12,189 nt of DNA from Flavobacteriales bacterium (lineage in GTDB: Bacteria; Bacteroidota; Bacteroidia; Flavobacteriales; BACL11): contig PBVH01000024.1 of NCBI GenBank assembly GCA_002728175.1, positions 70,774-82,962 on the forward strand. Direction: 5' to 3'. The notes under the pieces were generated by a model. The model had not been told where the DNA came from and made no database searches. It worked only from the letters and a program-made list of their open reading frames with translations. Positions 1 to 8,739 of the stretch are shown here, one piece after another. Position 1 is the first letter of the stretch. Each line of letters starts with the position of its first letter. Both the position numbers and the translations under genes were made by a program.

Positions 1-489
1 GGGACAGAAAATTTTTTTTGTTGGGGTGCAAATTGTTATGGTTCAGAAACATATATTTCAACTGATCATAACACTTTAGATCCAGGAGAAGTTGACAATA
101 TTGATTTTGGAGGCTATTATGACGCATATTGCAATCCGTCTACAGCAACCGTCCAATACTGTTTTTACCCTGATACAGATCCAACAGATAGAACATGTGT
201 TACAATTACATATAATGCAATGATGAGCAATAATGTAAGTGTTATTTCTGATAGTCAGACTTATTTCTACCCTAACCCATCATCAACCATCACAAAGTTC
301 ATGTTTTCTGAGAAAAATTGTTCAAATTTAATTGTACTTGATAATTTAGGCAAAACTGTTAAAAATATTATTTTACATAATCAACAATCAATAAATATAG
401 ATATTTCAGATTTGCATCACGGCATATATTTTGCTCAACTGATTAAAAAAAATAGAATTATATCAACCAAAAAATTAATAATTCAATAA
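1..489 (+). CDS. T9SS type A sorting domain-containing secreted protein (3' part only)
   Basis: The frame is open from the first base of the window to the TAA at 487-489, giving 162 visible residues; the start lies outside. Residues 1-73 have the pattern of a small beta-rich domain common in Bacteroidota secreted proteins: an aromatic and Cys-rich start (FFCWGANCYG), a 'DPGE' turn, a 'GGYYDAYCNPS' stretch, then a strand ending 'TCVTITYNA'. Four cysteines sit within about 50 residues. Residues 88-162 are a typical type A C-terminal sorting domain: YPNP at 90-93, a central 'LDNLGKTV' strand, then 'GIYFAQL' and a closing 'STKKLIIQ'. In the family, this domain directs the protein through the T9SS, after which it is usually cleaved off. 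The catalytic or binding part of the protein is out of view, so its activity is unknown. The ATGs at 220 and 223 are internal methionines, not the start. Confidence 0.85.
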   Translation, partial: GTENFFCWGANCYGSETYISTDHNTLDPGEVDNIDFGGYYDAYCNPSTATVQYCFYPDTDPTDRTCVTITYNAMMSNNVSVISDSQTYFYPNPSSTITKFMFSEKNCSNLIVLDNLGKTVKNIILHNQQSINIDISDLHHGIYFAQLIKKNRIISTKKLIIQ

Positions 490-510
490 AAAAAATTTAT
501 AACTTTTTTT

Positions 511-550
511 AAAACCCTGCCCTGTACCAAAGTGTAGGGTTTTAATTTAT
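511..550 (+). terminator. Intrinsic terminator after the T9SS cargo gene
   Basis: The arms AAAACCCT (511-518) and AGGGTTTT (536-543) pair perfectly over 8 bp. The stem can extend inward through a G-U and a C-G pair, then two more pairs past one mismatch, leaving a loop of about 7 nt. A T-rich stretch follows. It lies 21 nt after the stop of the cargo gene and ends before ruvA, so it probably separates the two transcripts. Confidence 0.7.
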
Positions 551-567
551 AAATACTCAATTAAAAA

Positions 568-1152
568 ATGATAGCACATATTAAAGGTAAGTTAGTTGAA
601 AAAACTCCAACATTTGTCGTAATAGATGTAAATGGTGTTGGTTATCATATAAAGATTTCACTACAAACATTTTCATCAATTAAAGAAGATATCTGTAAAT
701 TATTTACACATCTTTCAATAAAAGAAGACTCACATACACTTTTCGGTTTTTATGAGAAAAGCGAAAGAGAACTATTTGTAAAATTAATTTCTGTTTCTGG
801 AGTGGGGCCAAGTACTGCACAAATAATTTTATCAACATATAATTCACAAGAAGTCATAAATTATATAACCTCTGCAGATGTAAATGCTATAAAAAGTGTC
901 AAAGGTATTGGTTCTAAAACTGCACAAAGAATAATAGTAGACTTAAAGGATAAACTAAGTCAAATTAATGATTCTTCTGATATAATATTTGATAAAATAG
1001 ACAATACAATTAAACAAGAAGCGTTATCTGCATTGAATGCCCTTGGATTCGGTAAAAAAATTGCTGAAAGCAAAATAGAAAAAGTTTTAAAAATGAATCC
1101 AGATATTGATAATGTTGAAGAACTTGTAAAGACTACTTTAAGTCAGATGTAA
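568..1152 (+). CDS. ruvA: Holliday junction branch migration protein RuvA
   Basis: RuvA binds four-way DNA junctions as a tetramer and loads the RuvB motor for branch migration during recombinational repair; it acts on the chromosome in the cytoplasm. The 194 residues match the usual family length (about 190-205). Domain I (about 1-62) begins with the characteristic 'MIAHIKGKLVEK' and contains 'DVNGVGYHI'. Domain II (about 63-130) has two helix-hairpin-helix motifs, one around the GVG at 78-80 and one in 'VKGIGSKTAQRI' (111-122). Domain III (about 148-194), which contacts RuvB, has 'EALSALNALGF' (151-161). The ATG at 568 is the natural start because it begins exactly at the conserved N-terminus. 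No Shine-Dalgarno sequence is visible and the leader is A-rich, as usual in Bacteroidota. It ends 12 nt before sprA, so the two are probably cotranscribed. ruvB and ruvC are not in the window. Confidence 0.97.
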   Translation: MIAHIKGKLVEKTPTFVVIDVNGVGYHIKISLQTFSSIKEDICKLFTHLSIKEDSHTLFGFYEKSERELFVKLISVSGVGPSTAQIILSTYNSQEVINYITSADVNAIKSVKGIGSKTAQRIIVDLKDKLSQINDSSDIIFDKIDNTIKQEALSALNALGFGKKIAESKIEKVLKMNPDIDNVEELVKTTLSQM

Positions 1153-1164
1153 ATTCGTTAAGAA

Positions 1165-4100
1165 TTGAAAAAAATATTATATATATTAGTAATTATTGTA
1201 CTTTTTAATGTTAGAGCTTTTGCTCAGTTTAATCAATTAAATCTAGACACAACACTTAACTATCCCTTTAACAATTCTCAAGTAGGAGGTTTGTTTTTAA
1301 ATAATCCTGCGAATTTTAAAACTAATATAATATATGACCCTTCATTAAACTTATATTTTTTCGAAAATAAAATAGGAACATTAAGTAGTGGTTTGAGTAA
1401 AAGTTTTTCTTTTGAAGAGTATAACGAGTTACAAAATCAGAAAATACTTTCTGATTATTGGAATAATAAAAGTAAGCAGCGCCTTTTAAATAATAAAAGT
1501 TTTTCTAGTTTACCTAAACTATATGTGCCTGGAAAAACTTTTGATAGAATATTTGGAGGTAATGCAGTAGATATTAGACCCCAAGGATCTGCAGAGTTGA
1601 TATTTGGATTAAAGACAAATAGACTTGATAATCCATCACTTACTGAAGATCAACGAAAAACTACATCTTTTGATTTTGAAGAAAAAATTCAAATGAATGT
1701 GATCGGTAAGATTGGTGATAAATTAAAGTTAACAACTAATTTTAACACTGAAAGCACTTTTGATTTTGAAAATCAAATGAAGTTGGAGTACACTGGTTAC
1801 GAAGATGAAATTATTAAAAAAATTGAAGTTGGAAACGTTAGTTTACCTCTAAATGGAACATTAATTACAGGAAGCCAATCACTTTTTGGGTTAAAAACAC
1901 AACTTCAATTTGGAAGAACTACTATAACTGGTATATTATCTCAGCAAAAAAGTACTACTTCTGAAATTGAAGTTAATGGAGGGGCTCAAACATCAGAATT
2001 TGATGTTTATGCTGATCAATATGAAGCAAATAAACACTATTTTTTATCTCATTATTTTAAAGATAATTATGATATTGCACTTGAAAATTTACCTTTTATA
2101 AACTCCCCAATTAATATAACAAAAATTGAGGTTTGGATCACAAATAAAACAGGTACTACTAACAATACTCGAAATATTATATCCTTTTTGGATTTAGGAG
2201 AAACAACAGCTAATATATATAACACACAATTTACCACTTCAAATGGAGGTTTATTTCCAGACAATAATGCAGCTAATGACTTATTTACGACTTTAACTAC
2301 AAATTTTTCTGAAATAAGGAATGTTAATAATGCCAACTCTGTTTTATCTTCAGCAATATCATTAAATTTTTTAAACGGTCAAGACTATGAGAAACTTGAA
2401 AGAGCTAGAAAATTGTCAGAATCAGAATACACTTTACACCCTCAACTTGGTTACATATCTTTAAATCAAGCTTTAAACAATGATGAAGTTTTAGCTGTTG
2501 CTTTTCAGTACACAGTTGGAAATAAAACATATCAGGTTGGGGAATTAACATCAACAGGTCCTGATGCTCCTGATGCGTTAATTTTAAAAATGCTAAAGGG
2601 AACTAATTTTTCACCAAATTTACCAAATTGGCATTTGATGATGAAAAATATATATGCTATTGGGGCATACCAAATGAGTAGAGAAGGATTTATATTAGAT
2701 GTTGTTTATGAAAATTCTGAAGAATCAGGTGCATTAACAAACTATATAAGTGAAGGTGTTGTTGAGGGTATTCCATTAATCAGACTATTAAATTTAGATA
2801 ATTTAGATCAACAAATGGAGGCAAGATCTGATGGTTTGTTTGATTTTATTGAAGGGGTAACAGCGCGATCTTCTAATGGGAGAATAATTTTTCCTGTAAG
2901 AGAGCCATTTGGATCGTACTTCCGAAGTAAGTTCTCTGATTTAAATATTGCTAAAAAATATATTTATCAAGCTTTGTATGATTCAACTATTACAGTTGCT
3001 CAACAATATCCAGAGTTAAACAAATTCAGGTTAAAAGGAAGTTATCAATCTTCTTCAGGAGCAGAAATCAGATTAAATGCAATGAACGTTCCTGAAGGTT
3101 CAGTTACAGTAACTGCAGGATCACAAAAACTTATTGAGAATCAAGATTACACTGTAGATTATATGCTTGGAAGAGTTACGATTATTAATGAAGGAATTTT
3201 AACATCAGGTGTGCCAATAAAAATTTCATTAGAAAACAATTCTATGTTTGGTATTCAAAATAAAACCTTACTTGGAGTACATGCAGATTATGAAATAAAC
3301 AAAGATTTTGTTCTAGGGGCAACCATGCTGAATTTAACTGAAAGACCCTATACTCAAAAAATAAATACTGGAGAAGAACCTATTTCCAATACAATTTGGG
3401 GTATGGATGGTAATTATCAGACTGATGTTCCTATGCTAACAAAAATTATTGATAAATTACCATTAATAGAAACTAAACAAAAATCATCTTTAATTGCTAC
3501 AGCTGAGTTTGCTCATCTTATACCAGGTCATCATAGAGCAGTGGGCAAAAACGGTGTTTCATACATTGATGATTTTGAGGCAAGTAAAACTTCAATAGAT
3601 ATAAAAAATATGAGCGCATGGAAATTGTCTTCAATTCCAATTGGTAATGAGCAAGATTTGGTTTTTCAAACAACAGGCGAATTTTCAGGATTTTTTGATC
3701 CATTAAATTATGGCTCAAAAAGAGCGAAATTAGCCTGGTATGTTGTAGACCCTTTATTTTATCGCAATATTTCAATTACACCTAGTAATGTCAACCAAAC
3801 TCTAAATTTATCTAATGGAAACACAATTAAACAACAGTCTTATCATTATTCAAGAGAAGTTTTAGAGAATGAAGTTTTCCCTAATAAAGATCCTGATTTA
3901 GGTAGTCAAATTACAAACCTATCAACTCTAGATATTGCATATTACCCATTTGAGAGAGGGCCATATAATTATACTGTAAACAATATTGATTCTGAGGGTG
4001 TCTTAGATAATCCAAGATCTAATTGGGCAGGAATAATGAGAAAATTAGAAACTAACGATTTTGAGTCTGCTAATATTGAGTTTATAGAATTCTGGTTAAT

Positions 4101-7100
4101 GGATCCTTTTAACTCCGAAGATGGTTTAATTAATCATTCTGGTGGTGATATGTATATCCATTTAGGTAATATTTCAGAGGATATCTTAAAGGATGGCTAT
4201 AAAAGTTTTGAAAATGGTTTTCCAACATCAGCTAATATTGAAAATGTTGATACAACTTCCTGGGGAAGGGTTCCAACAAATTTTTCAATAGTAGATGCTT
4301 TTGATAATGACCCCATCTCAAGACAGTTTCAAGATATTGGATTGGATGGATTGAATAATAGTGATGAAAGATTATTTTTTGATTCTATTTATTTGTCTAA
4401 ATTAGAAAATTTATATGGATCCTCATCTCAAGTCTATGTAAAAGCTAATAATGATCCTTCTGCGGATGACTTTCATTATTTTAGAGGTACAGATTTTGAT
4501 AATAATGCTACAACAATTTTGGAAAGATATAAAGACTTTAATAACACTGAAGGAAACTCAGTGACATCTGAAAATTCACCTGAAAGTTATCCAACAGCAG
4601 CTTCTACACAACCTGATTCAGAAGATTTAAATAGAGATTATACCTTAAGTGAAACTGAAAGTTATTTTCAATATAAATTAAGACTCTTCCCAAATATGCA
4701 AATTGGAGATAGTTATATTTCTGATATATTAGAAAATACTGTAAAAACTGAAAATGGTTCATCAAGAAAAATAAAATGGTATCAGTTTAGAGTTCCGGTT
4801 TATCAACCTCAACAAGTAGTTGGGGGTATAAATGATTTTAAATCAATTAGATTTATGAGATTGCTTTTTACTGATTTTTCAGAACCAATAATTTGTAGAT
4901 TTGCCTCTTTTGATTTGGTAAGAGGTGAATGGAGAAGATATAGTTTTGACCTTTCACAGCCAGGTGAATATATACCACTAGATGATCAAAACAATACTTT
5001 GTTTGATGTTTCTGCGGTAAATATTGAAGAAAATGGTAATCGATCTCCAGTTAATTATGTCTTACCTCCAGGAATTGAACAAGAAATAGACAATACAACA
5101 ACGGCTACAAGACAACAAAATGAACAATCATTGGTGCTTAAAGTGTGTAATTTAAATGATGGTGATGCCAGAGCGGCGTATAAAACAACTGACATAGACG
5201 TAAGGTCATATAAAAAACTAAAAATGTTTGTTCATGCGGAAGGGCAAAATGATGATCTTAACTTTGGTGATTTGTCCTGTTTTATAAGACTAGGAACAGA
5301 TTTTTCATCAAACTTTTATGAATATGAAATTCCATTAAAACCAACGCCTCATTTTTCTAGTTCACCAATAGAAATTTGGCCTATTGAAAATAATATTGAT
5401 ATTGACTTTGAAATTTTTCAGCTCGTTAAGCAAGAAAGAAATTTTTATTCAAATGATGTTAGTACTCCTTACGAAACCAATATGTCTGGAGGTAAGGTGA
5501 CTGTAGTAGGAAACCCTAACTTATCTCAAATTAAAACCATAATGATTGGAGTTAGAAATCCAAAAAAAGAGTCTATTGAAAGCTTAGACGATGGGCAACC
5601 AAAATGTGGGCAAATATGGGTGAATGAGCTAAGACTTACTGACTTTGATGATTATGGTGGATGGGCCGCAAATAGTCGCTTAACAACACGAATAGCTGAC
5701 TTCGGAAACGTAACAGTATCAGGAAATATGAGTACAATTGGTTTTGGATCTATAGAAAAAAAAGTTAATGAAAGACAGAAATATAATGCTTATCAATACG
5801 ATCTTTCTTCAACATTTAATTTAGGTAAATTCTTTCCTCAGGATTTTGGAGTTAAGGCTCCAATGTACATAGGTGTTTCTGAATCCTTCAAAAATCCTCA
5901 GTATAACCCGTTAGATCCAGACATCTTATTTTCAACTTCATTAAAAACACTCGAGACGAATGACGAAAGAGATTCGTTAAAATATATTGCGCAAGATTAC
6001 GTTAGTAGAAAGAGTATAAATTTTACAAACGTCAGAAAGACCAGAGTTCAAAAAAAAGGTGAGAAACCTAAGAAACAGAAAGTATATGATATTGAGAATT
6101 GGACATTGTCATATTCTAAAAACAAAACACTAATCCGCAATATTAATACAGAGTATAACAGAACAATTAATTATAGAGGAGCAATTACGTATAATTTTAA
6201 TACTCAGCCAAAAAATATAAAACCTTTTGGAAAAATCAAATTTCCAAAATCACCATACTTTAGAATAATAAAGGATATCAATTTTTATACAATGCCCAAA
6301 ACCTTTTCATTTAGAACAGACTTGGATAAAAATTATAATGAAACTAAGCTAAGAAATTTAAGTAACTCTAATCTAATTATATATCCAACTTACAATAAAT
6401 TGTTTAGCTGGAACAGAATGTATGATATTAAGTACGATATAACAAGAACATTGAAATTAGATTTTAACGTTACGCATAGAGCTAATATTGATGAGCCATC
6501 TGGTAAACTATCAAAGTCAGATCCACTGTACAGACAAAAAATGGATACAATATGGTCAAATTTCAGGAACTTTGGTAGACCAACATCTTATAGACAAGTT
6601 TTAGGTCTAAATTATCAAGCTCCTTTAAATAAAATTCCAATTTTGAATTTTTTGTCTTTAAATACTAGATATAATTCAACCTATGATTGGATTTCTGCTC
6701 CAGTTACACTAAGAAATCTAGGAAATAACATTCAAAACTCAAGAAACAGACAGTATAATGGTCAAATTAATTTAACAACGCTATATAATAAAGTACCTTA
6801 TTTTAAAAAGATTAATCAAGTTTCAAGAAGAGTTAAATCTAGAAATAATAGTAGAAATGAAGATAATTTTGAAAACAATAAAAAAGATTTGAATGGACAA
6901 TATGAAATCTTAAAACATTTAACTAGATTCGTATTGGCTGTTAAAAATGTATCGGTTAATTATTCTTTAAACGAAGGTACATTCATTCCTGGATATAAAT
7001 TCCAACCTCATTTTTTAGGACTGAAGTGGGATGAGATGGCTCCTACATTACCATTTGTATTTGGTAGTCAAAATGATTTAAGAATGCGTGCAGCTAGCAG

Positions 7101-8310
7101 GGGATGGCTAACTGTAGATTCTACACTTAACACTATGTATAATCAAAATAAATCAACAAATTTGACTATAAGAAGTACAGTAGAACCGTTTAAACAATTT
7201 CGTGTAGAACTAACAGCTAATAAAACAACTTCAAATAATCTAAGTGAGTATTTCAGATGGAATTCTCAGTTGGATAACTTTAGTTCATTTAGTCCAAATC
7301 AGTCTGGAAGCTACAGTATTTCATTTATATCATGGCGAACAGCATTTATTTCTGATAATGATGATTATCAGTCATCTGTATTTGGCAAATTTAGAGGTTA
7401 TAGAATTGATGTAGCTCAGCAGTTAGCAGCAAATAATCCAAATTTTAATGGTGGAATAGATCCAAATACTGGCTTTCCAATTGAATATGAAATATCATCT
7501 AATGGTGATACCATTATAACTGGAGGTTATGGCCCAACGTCGCAAGAAGTAATGATTCCGGCCTTTTTAGCTGCTTATGCTGGATCAAATCCTTTGAGCT
7601 CAAGTCTTACAGCGTTTCCAGCAATCCCCAGACCTAATTGGAGAGTAACCTATGATGGTTTAGTAAGAATACCTATTTTAAGTAAAAAATTTAAAACATT
7701 TAGTATTTCTCACGCATATCGATCATCATATTCTGTAGGCTCTTATCAAACTAATTTAGATTATGGAGATGGAGATAACTTTAATTTAAATAATATGAGT
7801 TATCATGTAGATAAAGAAATATCTCAAGTTACAATAAATGAACAATTTAGTCCTTTATTTAAATTAGATATGCTTTGGAAAAATAGTTTTCTCTCAAAAC
7901 TTGAGTTTAAAAAGAATCGAATGTTAGCACTTTCGTTATCTAACAATCAAATAACAGAAACATCTACTAACGAATATGTTTTTGGTTTAGGTTATAGAGT
8001 AAATGATTTAAAATTTAGATTTATTTCTGGAATGAATAAACAAAAAGTTAGCTCTAATTTGGATTTGAAATTAGATTTTAATATAATGAGTAATAAAACA
8101 GTAATTAGAAAGGTAATTGAAGATATTGAACAAATAACAATGGGGCAACAGATTATGAAAATTAATTTTTCAGCAGATTATGTAGTAAATCAAAGAGTTA
8201 ATTTTAAATTATTTTATGATCGAGTAATTACTAATCCTTTTGTTTCAACAACTTTTCCTGGAGCAATTACTAACGCTGGATTTAGTTTGCGATTTACTTT
8301 AGCCGGATAA
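1165..8310 (+). CDS. sprA: Type IX secretion system outer-membrane translocon SprA (Sov)
   Basis: SprA is the very large beta-barrel channel of the T9SS. It carries folded cargo with C-terminal sorting domains across the outer membrane and is needed for gliding in motile species. The 2381 residues fit the family (about 2400 in Flavobacterium johnsoniae). Residues 1-20 are a signal peptide (MKK, hydrophobic core, then AFA before Q21). The SprA N-terminal region carries 'GGNAVDIRPQGSAELIFGLK' at about 131-150 and 'DFENQMKLEYTGYEDEI' from about residue 200. Further hallmarks are 'IDDFEASKTSIDI' from residue 801 and 'CGQIWVNELRL' from residue 1481, followed by a C-terminal half of alternating barrel strands ending '...GFSLRFTLAG'. 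The start is a TTG: an in-frame TAA at 1159-1161 lies just upstream, the signal peptide begins at the TTG, and no ATG occurs before the mature protein is well under way. The frame is uninterrupted. ruvA lies 12 nt upstream and gcvH 40 nt downstream. Confidence 0.97.
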   Translation: MKKILYILVIIVLFNVRAFAQFNQLNLDTTLNYPFNNSQVGGLFLNNPANFKTNIIYDPSLNLYFFENKIGTLSSGLSKSFSFEEYNELQNQKILSDYWNNKSKQRLLNNKSFSSLPKLYVPGKTFDRIFGGNAVDIRPQGSAELIFGLKTNRLDNPSLTEDQRKTTSFDFEEKIQMNVIGKIGDKLKLTTNFNTESTFDFENQMKLEYTGYEDEIIKKIEVGNVSLPLNGTLITGSQSLFGLKTQLQFGRTTITGILSQQKSTTSEIEVNGGAQTSEFDVYADQYEANKHYFLSHYFKDNYDIALENLPFINSPINITKIEVWITNKTGTTNNTRNIISFLDLGETTANIYNTQFTTSNGGLFPDNNAANDLFTTLTTNFSEIRNVNNANSVLSSAISLNFLNGQDYEKLERARKLSESEYTLHPQLGYISLNQALNNDEVLAVAFQYTVGNKTYQVGELTSTGPDAPDALILKMLKGTNFSPNLPNWHLMMKNIYAIGAYQMSREGFILDVVYENSEESGALTNYISEGVVEGIPLIRLLNLDNLDQQMEARSDGLFDFIEGVTARSSNGRIIFPVREPFGSYFRSKFSDLNIAKKYIYQALYDSTITVAQQYPELNKFRLKGSYQSSSGAEIRLNAMNVPEGSVTVTAGSQKLIENQDYTVDYMLGRVTIINEGILTSGVPIKISLENNSMFGIQNKTLLGVHADYEINKDFVLGATMLNLTERPYTQKINTGEEPISNTIWGMDGNYQTDVPMLTKIIDKLPLIETKQKSSLIATAEFAHLIPGHHRAVGKNGVSYIDDFEASKTSIDIKNMSAWKLSSIPIGNEQDLVFQTTGEFSGFFDPLNYGSKRAKLAWYVVDPLFYRNISITPSNVNQTLNLSNGNTIKQQSYHYSREVLENEVFPNKDPDLGSQITNLSTLDIAYYPFERGPYNYTVNNIDSEGVLDNPRSNWAGIMRKLETNDFESANIEFIEFWLMDPFNSEDGLINHSGGDMYIHLGNISEDILKDGYKSFENGFPTSANIENVDTTSWGRVPTNFSIVDAFDNDPISRQFQDIGLDGLNNSDERLFFDSIYLSKLENLYGSSSQVYVKANNDPSADDFHYFRGTDFDNNATTILERYKDFNNTEGNSVTSENSPESYPTAASTQPDSEDLNRDYTLSETESYFQYKLRLFPNMQIGDSYISDILENTVKTENGSSRKIKWYQFRVPVYQPQQVVGGINDFKSIRFMRLLFTDFSEPIICRFASFDLVRGEWRRYSFDLSQPGEYIPLDDQNNTLFDVSAVNIEENGNRSPVNYVLPPGIEQEIDNTTTATRQQNEQSLVLKVCNLNDGDARAAYKTTDIDVRSYKKLKMFVHAEGQNDDLNFGDLSCFIRLGTDFSSNFYEYEIPLKPTPHFSSSPIEIWPIENNIDIDFEIFQLVKQERNFYSNDVSTPYETNMSGGKVTVVGNPNLSQIKTIMIGVRNPKKESIESLDDGQPKCGQIWVNELRLTDFDDYGGWAANSRLTTRIADFGNVTVSGNMSTIGFGSIEKKVNERQKYNAYQYDLSSTFNLGKFFPQDFGVKAPMYIGVSESFKNPQYNPLDPDILFSTSLKTLETNDERDSLKYIAQDYVSRKSINFTNVRKTRVQKKGEKPKKQKVYDIENWTLSYSKNKTLIRNINTEYNRTINYRGAITYNFNTQPKNIKPFGKIKFPKSPYFRIIKDINFYTMPKTFSFRTDLDKNYNETKLRNLSNSNLIIYPTYNKLFSWNRMYDIKYDITRTLKLDFNVTHRANIDEPSGKLSKSDPLYRQKMDTIWSNFRNFGRPTSYRQVLGLNYQAPLNKIPILNFLSLNTRYNSTYDWISAPVTLRNLGNNIQNSRNRQYNGQINLTTLYNKVPYFKKINQVSRRVKSRNNSRNEDNFENNKKDLNGQYEILKHLTRFVLAVKNVSVNYSLNEGTFIPGYKFQPHFLGLKWDEMAPTLPFVFGSQNDLRMRAASRGWLTVDSTLNTMYNQNKSTNLTIRSTVEPFKQFRVELTANKTTSNNLSEYFRWNSQLDNFSSFSPNQSGSYSISFISWRTAFISDNDDYQSSVFGKFRGYRIDVAQQLAANNPNFNGGIDPNTGFPIEYEISSNGDTIITGGYGPTSQEVMIPAFLAAYAGSNPLSSSLTAFPAIPRPNWRVTYDGLVRIPILSKKFKTFSISHAYRSSYSVGSYQTNLDYGDGDNFNLNNMSYHVDKEISQVTINEQFSPLFKLDMLWKNSFLSKLEFKKNRMLALSLSNNQITETSTNEYVFGLGYRVNDLKFRFISGMNKQKVSSNLDLKLDFNIMSNKTVIRKVIEDIEQITMGQQIMKINFSADYVVNQRVNFKLFYDRVITNPFVSTTFPGAITNAGFSLRFTLAG

Positions 8311-8332
8311 TTTTGTGAGAAGTTAAAATTAT
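8307..8332. repeat. AT-only inverted repeat at the sprA-gcvH junction
   Basis: Perfect 8-bp arms ATAATTTT (8307-8314) and AAAATTAT (8325-8332) surround a 10-nt spacer. The left arm overlaps the sprA stop codon (8308-8310), and a T5 run follows at 8336-8340. It could act as a weak terminator or attenuator for sprA. A stem with no G-C pairs is weak, so it may also be chance in AT-rich DNA. Confidence 0.35.
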
Positions 8333-8341
8333 GTATTTTTG
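8313..8341 (+). promoter_or_regulatory. Possible Bacteroidota-type promoter for gcvH
   Basis: A TATTTTTG at 8334-8341 matches the Bacteroidota -7 box TAnnTTTG. A TTG at 8313-8315 lies 18 nt upstream of it, close to the spacing expected for the -33 box. Transcription would begin only a few nucleotides before the gcvH ATG at 8351, leaving a nearly leaderless message rich in A. The very short leader lowers confidence. The same box recurs before cysC. Confidence 0.4.
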
Positions 8342-8350
8342 AAAAAAAAA

Positions 8351-8728
8351 ATGAATTTTCCAAAAGAACTAAAATACAGTAAAGATCATGAATGGCTAAG
8401 AATTGATGGAGATATTGGCTACATTGGTATCACCGAATTTGCACAAAGAGAACTTGGAGATATAGTTTTTGTTGATGTAGATACCGAAGGGGAAAAGCTT
8501 GAGAAAGAAGAAGTTTTTGGCTCAATTGAAGCAGTAAAGACTGTTTCAGATTTGTTCATGCCTATTTCTGGAGAAGTTATTGAGGTTAATACAAAATTAG
8601 ATGAAAGTCCTGAGTTAGTGAATTCTGATCCGTATGGTGATGGATGGATTGTAAAAATACGTATAAATTCAGTGAGTGAATCTAACGAGTTGTTGTCAAA
8701 TTCAGATTATGAACAACTAATTGCTTAA
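8351..8728 (+). CDS. gcvH: Glycine cleavage system H protein
   Basis: GcvH is the small lipoyl-carrying shuttle of the glycine cleavage complex. Its lipoamide arm takes the aminomethyl group from glycine after decarboxylation by the P protein and passes it to the T and L proteins. From the ATG at 8351 the protein has 125 residues, the normal size. 'KYSKDHEWLR' (8-17) is the N-terminal signature. The lipoylation site is K63 within 'GSIEAVKTVSDL' (57-68), and the C-terminal half has 'ELVNSDPYGDGW'. A TTG four codons upstream (8339) is in frame and would add MKKK, but family N-termini align with MNFPKELKYS, so I take the ATG. The other complex genes (gcvP, gcvT) are absent here. The gene sits between sprA and tonB for reasons of conserved order rather than obvious function. 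tonB follows after 11 nt. Confidence 0.96.
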   Translation: MNFPKELKYSKDHEWLRIDGDIGYIGITEFAQRELGDIVFVDVDTEGEKLEKEEVFGSIEAVKTVSDLFMPISGEVIEVNTKLDESPELVNSDPYGDGWIVKIRINSVSESNELLSNSDYEQLIA

Positions 8729-8739
8729 ACAAGTTATAT

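Noticed and set aside
220..489. An 89-residue stand-alone gene starting at the ATG at 220
   Set aside because: The frame is open without a stop to the left edge and the upstream residues form a sensible secreted domain, so this is only the C-terminal part of a larger protein.
2067..2336. Minus-strand reading frame of 89 codons inside sprA
   Set aside because: It lies opposite conserved SprA coding sequence, has no recognisable domain and no start signals of its own.
3518..3775. Minus-strand reading frame of 85 codons inside sprA
   Set aside because: It is a shadow of the SprA region that includes the 'IDDFEASKTS' motif, with no family resemblance.
8339..8350. Extended GcvH start at the TTG at 8339
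   Set aside because: It adds only MKKK from an A run; family N-termini align with the ATG at 8351. Kept as an open question in the findings.
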